In this document: positions 6,378 through 10,655 of the stretch, in pieces
Numbering within the stretch: the stretch's first letter is position 1
How the letters are laid out: each line of letters begins with the position of its first letter
From: Oligoflexia bacterium
GTDB lineage: Bacteria > Bdellovibrionota > UBA1018 > CAIMNF01
Assembly (NCBI GenBank): GCA_903858975.1
Contig: CAIOKW010000268.1
Span: forward strand, 1-10,655
DNA: 10,655 bases
Direction: 5' to 3'
Made by a program: the position numbers and the translations under genes
The notes under the pieces: generated by a model
The model's input: the letters and a program-made list of their open reading frames with translations, nothing else
Told to the model about the DNA's origin: nothing
Database searches by the model: none

Positions 6378-7695
6378 TCCAACGGTAGATGGTTCTCTCG
6401 GCGACCCCGAGTAATCGGGCTGCCTCTGCTCGATCCCCCTTGGTCGCATCTAAAGCGCGCCTAATCATCAGATCTTCAATTTCTTTCAGACTCATTCCAA
6501 GCGGTATTGTAATGAGATCATTCGGCTCTACCCTTTCGGAGGAGTCCGTCAAGTGAGACGGAAGGTCTACTCTATGAATGAGCCCCGTTTGATTGAGGAC
6601 CACAGCTCGCTCCAGTACATTGGATAGCTCTCTTACATTGCCAGGCCAGTGATGCTCCATCAGAATCGCTTGTGTTTCAGTATCAATACCCTCGATTTTT
6701 TTCTGATGCAGTTTTGAAAACTTCGCTAAAAAAAACTGAGTTAACTCGGGAATATCCTCAAGACGATCTCTGAGTGGGGGAATCGACAAAGTCATCACAT
6801 CTAAACGGTAAAAAAGGTCCTGCCGAAACTTCTGGGTTTTGACGAGTTGACCCAAGTTCTGGTGGGTCGCTGCAATGACTCTGACTTGAACTTTCCGCTC
6901 CACATTTGCGCCGAGGCGCCTGACTTGCTGTTCCTCGAGCACCCGCAAAAGCTTCGGTTGCAACAACAAGGGCATATCACCCACTTCATCTAAGAGCAAA
7001 GTTCCACCATGAGCGGCTTCGATGAGACCGATCTTTGTTTGACTCGCGCCAGAAAAAGCCCCTTTCTCATAACCAAAAAGCTCACTCTCAATTAAATTTT
7101 CTGGAATGGCCGCACAATTCACCGCTATGAAAGGTCCTGATTTTACAAGACTCCGATCATGGATTAATTTCGCAACTTGCTCTTTACCCGCACCACTTTC
7201 CCCAGTAATCAAAACCGATGCCTCTGTTCGCGCAACCTGATCGATCAAAACTTGGAGCTTTTTCATCAAGCGTGAAGACCCCACCAACCCCAATGAGGCA
7301 TCTGCGAGCTCGGGGCGTACACCGCTTGGCTTAATTCGTAGCCCAATTTGCGTTACAGCGTCGAGGAGTGATTGTCGCTTGAAAGGCTTCAATAAAAAAT
7401 CTACAGCACCCATTTTCATCGCCCAAACAGCATCTTTGACATCACCAAACGCAGTCATCACGATAAAAGGAATTGAATATCCGAGCCTCTGAAACTCCTC
7501 TACAAACTCCATCCCACTCATTCCGGGCATTCTGACATCCGTAACAATCAGATCAGGGACACTCTTTTTAATTTCAATCAATGCAAACTCAGCTGAACCT
7601 ACCGACACCACTTCGTGTCCCGCGAATGACAAGATTTTTCCAGTCGACTGCAGTGACTCCGGATCATCATCCACGAGAAGAATTCTAAGACTCAT
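6355..7695 (-). CDS. NtrC-family sigma-54-dependent response regulator
   Basis: A 446-residue cytosolic transcription activator with the full three-domain layout. The receiver domain (about 3-118) has acidic-pocket D10 and D11, phosphoacceptor Asp53 in VTDVRMPG, Thr81 and Lys103. The AAA+ ATPase (about 137-375) has Walker A GESGAGKE (165-172), Walker B GGTLLLDEVGD (230-240), the sensor segment VIAATHQNL (273-281) and the FRQDLFYRL region (290-298) carrying the arginine finger. The C-terminal Fis-type helix-turn-helix (about 402-440) includes DRAEAARLLGVAERTIYRWI. It should use ATP hydrolysis to open promoters bound by RNA polymerase-sigma-54. The sigma-54-contacting loop reads GAFSGA (212-217) rather than GAFTGA. 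The start is set by an ATGA overlap with the upstream kinase gene, which is surely its partner. Target genes cannot be told from this window. Confidence 0.96.
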   Translation of the reverse strand: MSLRILLVDDDPESLQSTGKILSFAGHEVVSVGSAEFALIEIKKSVPDLIVTDVRMPGMSGMEFVEEFQRLGYSIPFIVMTAFGDVKDAVWAMKMGAVDFLLKPFKRQSLLDAVTQIGLRIKPSGVRPELADASLGLVGSSRLMKKLQVLIDQVARTEASVLITGESGAGKEQVAKLIHDRSLVKSGPFIAVNCAAIPENLIESELFGYEKGAFSGASQTKIGLIEAAHGGTLLLDEVGDMPLLLQPKLLRVLEEQQVRRLGANVERKVQVRVIAATHQNLGQLVKTQKFRQDLFYRLDVMTLSIPPLRDRLEDIPELTQFFLAKFSKLHQKKIEGIDTETQAILMEHHWPGNVRELSNVLERAVVLNQTGLIHRVDLPSHLTDSSERVEPNDLITIPLGMSLKEIEDLMIRRALDATKGDRAEAARLLGVAERTIYRWISKTKED

Positions 7696-9329
7696 GCATT
7701 CGCACCAGAAGCAAAGGTACTGCGGATATTTTCAATCGGGAGATAACCTTCAAAATGCGCCCCAACCGTGTTCACACTCGATTTCAAATAGAAATCTCCG
7801 CCCAAATCGGTAAACACTTTTTTCACAAATGAAAGGCCTAGCCCTGTGCCTTGGGCTTTTGTAGTAAAAAACGGCTTAAATAGATTTGAACGAAACTCCT
7901 CAGGGATTCCAGGTCCTGAATCGGTAAGCTCAAAATAAACTCGCTTTGAATCAGAATTTTGAAGGGAAATAAAAATCTTTCGAAGACTAGGATCTACTTT
8001 CTCTAAGGCCTGCAAAGAATTCCGAATCAAGTTGCCCAGAGCATACTCCAACAATTCTGGATCAGCAAAAACGAGCGCTTTCTTCTCTAATTCAGAATCG
8101 AAGCGCCAAGATACCTGAATCTTAAATTGCTGAAATGAAGTGGCGTAAGTAGCTAGCGCTGACTCCACAACTTCTTTAAAGTCGATACTCTTTTTCACTC
8201 CTGGAGTGAGGCGGGTAAGCTTAAGATAGTTTTGGATAATTTTCTGCAGGCGCTCGACACTTCCCTCGATAGACAGCAAAGACTGCTTCATGGAAATAAC
8301 GGCTGTAGAATTATCTGTTTTAATACTCTCTAGGACTTCAAGAGCGAACTCAGACTCCAGTCCGATCGAATGAAGTGGGTTACCCACTTCGTGTGCTACT
8401 TGAGCCGACATTCGGCCCACAGCGGCCAAATGCTCTGCCTGCTGGAGTCGCTTTTGCAATTCACCCATTTCCATCAAGGTTTTATTCTGCTCCTCAAGGC
8501 GCGCCTTTTGAAAATCGATCATCTTCTCACGCTCAATTAAGGTGGTTGCCATTTGGTGAAACTCGCGCGCCAGTTCGCTCACTTCATCTTTTTGATGAAT
8601 CGAAATGTTTGGAATGCCCGCTCTTTCCTCACTCGTCAAAACACCTCGGTCATTGATTTGCTTAACCACACCCCTCAGGTGACCAATCGGCCTGAGCGCT
8701 CGCTCTCCCATCCAGATTACGAGCAAGGCCACTCCAATCACGACCAAGAGTAAGACTTGAAGCGCAAGACGGAGATGCTGAACGTGACCCTGAGCTTCAC
8801 GAAATGCAGAACGAGTATCCGTATCGATCTCTCGCTTGGCCCACTCAACTTCCTTTTGAAGCATATCTACCTGCTTTAACCATTCAGGATAGAGCTCGGA
8901 TGCTTTGTCCATGTGCTGCGCCTGAAGCTCTATGAAGAGAGACTCAGCGAGATTCGACAATCCTAGATTCATTCTCTGGAGACGATCGTACCAATCCTTC
9001 CATGGGCGAGTATTCAGATCTTCTTGTTTAATTCTCTCCAGCGTTGAACGATGAACATCAATGGCCCACATGGGGATCCGGCGCGGCTTCCACCGAGGAT
9101 CACTCCAATGTGCAAAACCAAGACTTCGATCCAGCTCTCGCTTCAAGAGTTCTGTATCAGACGACAACTGCGTGAGCTCACGCTGCATGGGGACGGATCT
9201 GAGGTTAATCTCTGACAAGCGAGCATTTACCCGTTGAGTAATCCAAAAGCTGATCCCAACACCCGTAAGGCTCACTAGCATCAAACAGGATAAAAATGCG
9301 AATACTTTAGACCTCAAACTTTGCAGCAA
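7692..9329 (-). CDS. Membrane sensor histidine kinase, partner of the NtrC-type regulator
   Basis: A 545-residue kinase that should autophosphorylate and pass phosphate to the regulator encoded next. One membrane helix is at about 9-31 and a second at about 187-208. They enclose a periplasmic sensor of roughly 155 residues, predicted helical, with a basic/aromatic patch HWSDPRWKPRRIPMWA at 74-89. HAMP follows (about 209-268), then a coiled coil (about 268-300). The dimerisation/phosphoacceptor helix is AAVGRMSAQVAHEVGNPLHS (302-321) with His313. The ATPase domain has N box NLIRNSLQA (433-441), G1 DSGPGI (470-475), F box LFKPFFTTK (483-491) and G2 GTGLGLS (494-500), so it looks fully active. 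The sequence type is like NtrB and AtoS. The start is TTG at 9327-9329 behind a strong GGGGAGGG. The ligand is unknown. Confidence 0.93.
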   Translation of the reverse strand: MLQSLRSKVFAFLSCLMLVSLTGVGISFWITQRVNARLSEINLRSVPMQRELTQLSSDTELLKRELDRSLGFAHWSDPRWKPRRIPMWAIDVHRSTLERIKQEDLNTRPWKDWYDRLQRMNLGLSNLAESLFIELQAQHMDKASELYPEWLKQVDMLQKEVEWAKREIDTDTRSAFREAQGHVQHLRLALQVLLLVVIGVALLVIWMGERALRPIGHLRGVVKQINDRGVLTSEERAGIPNISIHQKDEVSELAREFHQMATTLIEREKMIDFQKARLEEQNKTLMEMGELQKRLQQAEHLAAVGRMSAQVAHEVGNPLHSIGLESEFALEVLESIKTDNSTAVISMKQSLLSIEGSVERLQKIIQNYLKLTRLTPGVKKSIDFKEVVESALATYATSFQQFKIQVSWRFDSELEKKALVFADPELLEYALGNLIRNSLQALEKVDPSLRKIFISLQNSDSKRVYFELTDSGPGIPEEFRSNLFKPFFTTKAQGTGLGLSFVKKVFTDLGGDFYLKSSVNTVGAHFEGYLPIENIRSTFASGANA

Positions 9330-9332
9330 AAT

Positions 9333-9340
9333 CCCTCCCC
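9333..9340 (-). promoter_or_regulatory. Strong ribosome binding site of the histidine kinase gene
   Basis: GGGGAGGG on the minus strand lies in the 19-base gap between the nuclease stop and the kinase start. It leaves only about four bases to the TTG at 9327-9329, or seven to the adjacent CTG codon. The next in-frame TTG, at codon 5, is too distant. It supports initiation here rather than at a downstream ATG. Confidence 0.6.
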
Positions 9341-9348
9341 AATCCTTT

Positions 9349-10655
9349 TTAGGCTAACACGGCTCTTCCACGTCCACAAACATTCGAATAACGACAACGC
9401 GTGCAATCTTGCGGATCCGCGGGGTCAGCCCGAAACTCACCTTTTTCCACTGTTTTAATGAGGCTTTTGATCTTTTGATCTAAATTACCCCATACTGATT
9501 CTGGCTCAGCCTGTAAAAGAGAACCACTGTTTCCTCGAGCTGTGGACAGCGGAAATTCGACCTGATCTGACTTTTTACCCTGATTCCACTTTTGAAATAA
9601 AAATCCGATATTTCGATTGGTCTTTTCAGTATTCAGTTGAAGATATTGAGCCGATACGACCTCTTGATTTTTTCTTTCTCGTAGCGCCAAGGCGTATGCC
9701 GGAAGCTGGAGTCCTTTTCCCTTCTCAAGCGTCTGGGTTCCGCTAGGCACAGCCCCCCCAGTCTTATAGTCAATGAGAACGAGGCCATCGGCATGTTGAT
9801 CGACACGATCCATTCGCCCTTTAAACGTAAACCCTTCACGCTTTAGCGTGATTTCCTCTTCTTGAGATACGATTTCTGCCTTTGATCTTGCACGATATTC
9901 ATCTTCAGAAACGAGGAAAACCTCAAGAATCGTAAGCGTTTTTCGTCTGAGTGCCTTAAAGAGGCGATCTGATTTTATCCAGGCAAGGGTTGCCGTCTGC
10001 TCCCAGGCAAATTGAAATGCTTCTGAGGGAGTCACCTTCCCTTTAGACGAGAGAAGGTACTCAATCGCTGCGTGCACCAGATTCCCGTAAGTGTCACCAC
10101 TCAAATCAAAGTCAGGGTCGCGCTCATCATAAAGCGCCAGTAAATGCTGGGCATAAGCGGTAAATGCGCAGTTGCCGAGTGAATTTAAAAAACTAATCGG
10201 AAACTCACGTTTTTCTACAGATACTTCCACCAGCGGTGTCGAAGGTTTTAGTTTTGCCGTTAAAGAAGGGAGTACCTTGGGATGTACGGGGAAGGACTGA
10301 ACTTCTCCCCATTCAAGCCCGGGAATCGATTTAAAAATAAGTTCACTGGACTCCTGTTCGGAGCCGCCTTCATTGTATTGATATTCCCAGAAAATTGGCC
10401 TCGATGACGACAAATGCATCCAAGAGGAGATCGATACCCGCAATCGTTCTGCTCTGTCTCTTCGAGCAGGGATCTGAAACTCCGAAGCCAGCATCTCTAA
10501 ATCCCGCGTAGAAAACCATTCACTTCCCTCGTCGCGCGGTTCAAAAAAGGAGCTTGAAACTCCAAAAAAATGAACCTGTCTTTTTTCACCGAGCGTAACG
10601 GAGATGGCTTGATCCACTCGGAAAAGGAGAATTCCAGATTCATGCTTCAGGGGCG
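9349..10655 (-). CDS. AddB/RecB-like PD-(D/E)XK exonuclease, C-terminal part (5' end beyond the window)
   Basis: The frame is open to the right edge, so the GTG at 10615-10617 is probably an internal Val and this is the C-terminal 434 residues of a longer protein. Numbering from that Val, the nuclease core shows GNLVHAAIEYLL (178-189, with His182), FKGRMDRVD (265-273, with Asp270), LIDYKTG (281-287, with Asp283 and Lys285) and LQLPAYALAL (303-312). This is the metal-dependent RecB-family active site. Cys150 before the core and Cys405, Cys408 and Cys414 after it (DCTRCRYSNVC) form the spaced set of an iron-sulfur staple seen in AddB-type nucleases. The likely role is DNA end resection for recombination repair with an AddA-like helicase, probably encoded outside the window. 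The gene is followed after 19 bp by the kinase gene. A different RecB-domain nuclease remains possible. Confidence 0.87.
   Translation of the reverse strand, partial: PLKHESGILLFRVDQAISVTLGEKRQVHFFGVSSSFFEPRDEGSEWFSTRDLEMLASEFQIPARRDRAERLRVSISSWMHLSSSRPIFWEYQYNEGGSEQESSELIFKSIPGLEWGEVQSFPVHPKVLPSLTAKLKPSTPLVEVSVEKREFPISFLNSLGNCAFTAYAQHLLALYDERDPDFDLSGDTYGNLVHAAIEYLLSSKGKVTPSEAFQFAWEQTATLAWIKSDRLFKALRRKTLTILEVFLVSEDEYRARSKAEIVSQEEEITLKREGFTFKGRMDRVDQHADGLVLIDYKTGGAVPSGTQTLEKGKGLQLPAYALALRERKNQEVVSAQYLQLNTEKTNRNIGFLFQKWNQGKKSDQVEFPLSTARGNSGSLLQAEPESVWGNLDQKIKSLIKTVEKGEFRADPADPQDCTRCRYSNVCGRGRAVLA

Noticed and set aside
10615..10617. GTG as the true start of the nuclease gene
   Set aside because: The frame remains open to the window edge, there is no ribosome binding site before the GTG, and AddB/RecB-type nuclease domains normally sit at the C-terminus of much longer proteins.

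Overview
This window looks like chromosomal DNA from a Gram-negative bacterium. Supporting signs are a lipoprotein signal peptide, an NtrC-type sigma-54 activator paired with a HAMP-containing sensor kinase, and compact operons with start/stop overlaps. The style of the lipoprotein fragment and the many unfamiliar lineage-specific proteins suggest a predatory or environmental deltaproteobacterium-like lineage such as Bdellovibrionota. That placement is inferred, not shown. I see no tRNA, rRNA, insertion sequence, integrase, CRISPR array or other mark of a mobile element.

Positions 1-2814, minus strand, form a housekeeping operon read right to left: an unknown 128-residue protein, rsmD (16S rRNA m2G966 methyltransferase), coaD (phosphopantetheine adenylyltransferase), a family I aminotransferase of aspartate aminotransferase type, and the first 66 codons of a lipoprotein that runs off the left edge. 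The genes are 3-7 bp apart or overlap, so they are probably co-transcribed. Positions 2815-2976 are a divergent intergenic region with a good sigma-70-like promoter for the right-hand genes and a small inverted repeat just after it.

Positions 2977-6377, plus strand, hold two unfamiliar genes joined by a TAATG stop/start overlap, encoding 897 and 235 residues. The large protein keeps the overall order of an N6-adenine DNA methyltransferase: a helical N-terminus, a Rossmann-like region, a GG-x-L-I-W segment and a TaqI-like C-terminal specificity segment ending in I-P-V-P. However, the SAM-binding and NPPY catalytic motifs are both eroded. It may be a methyltransferase pseudoenzyme with a new role, and it is the most interesting object here. 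The small partner is Trp-rich and unassigned.

Positions 6355-10655, minus strand, form a second operon read right to left: the C-terminal part of an AddB/RecB-like nuclease with an iron-sulfur staple, a membrane histidine kinase, and a sigma-54-dependent response regulator overlapping the kinase by ATGA. The regulator carries GAFSGA in place of the usual GAFTGA. It converges on the 235-residue gene with a 23 bp coding overlap, leaving no room for a separate terminator.
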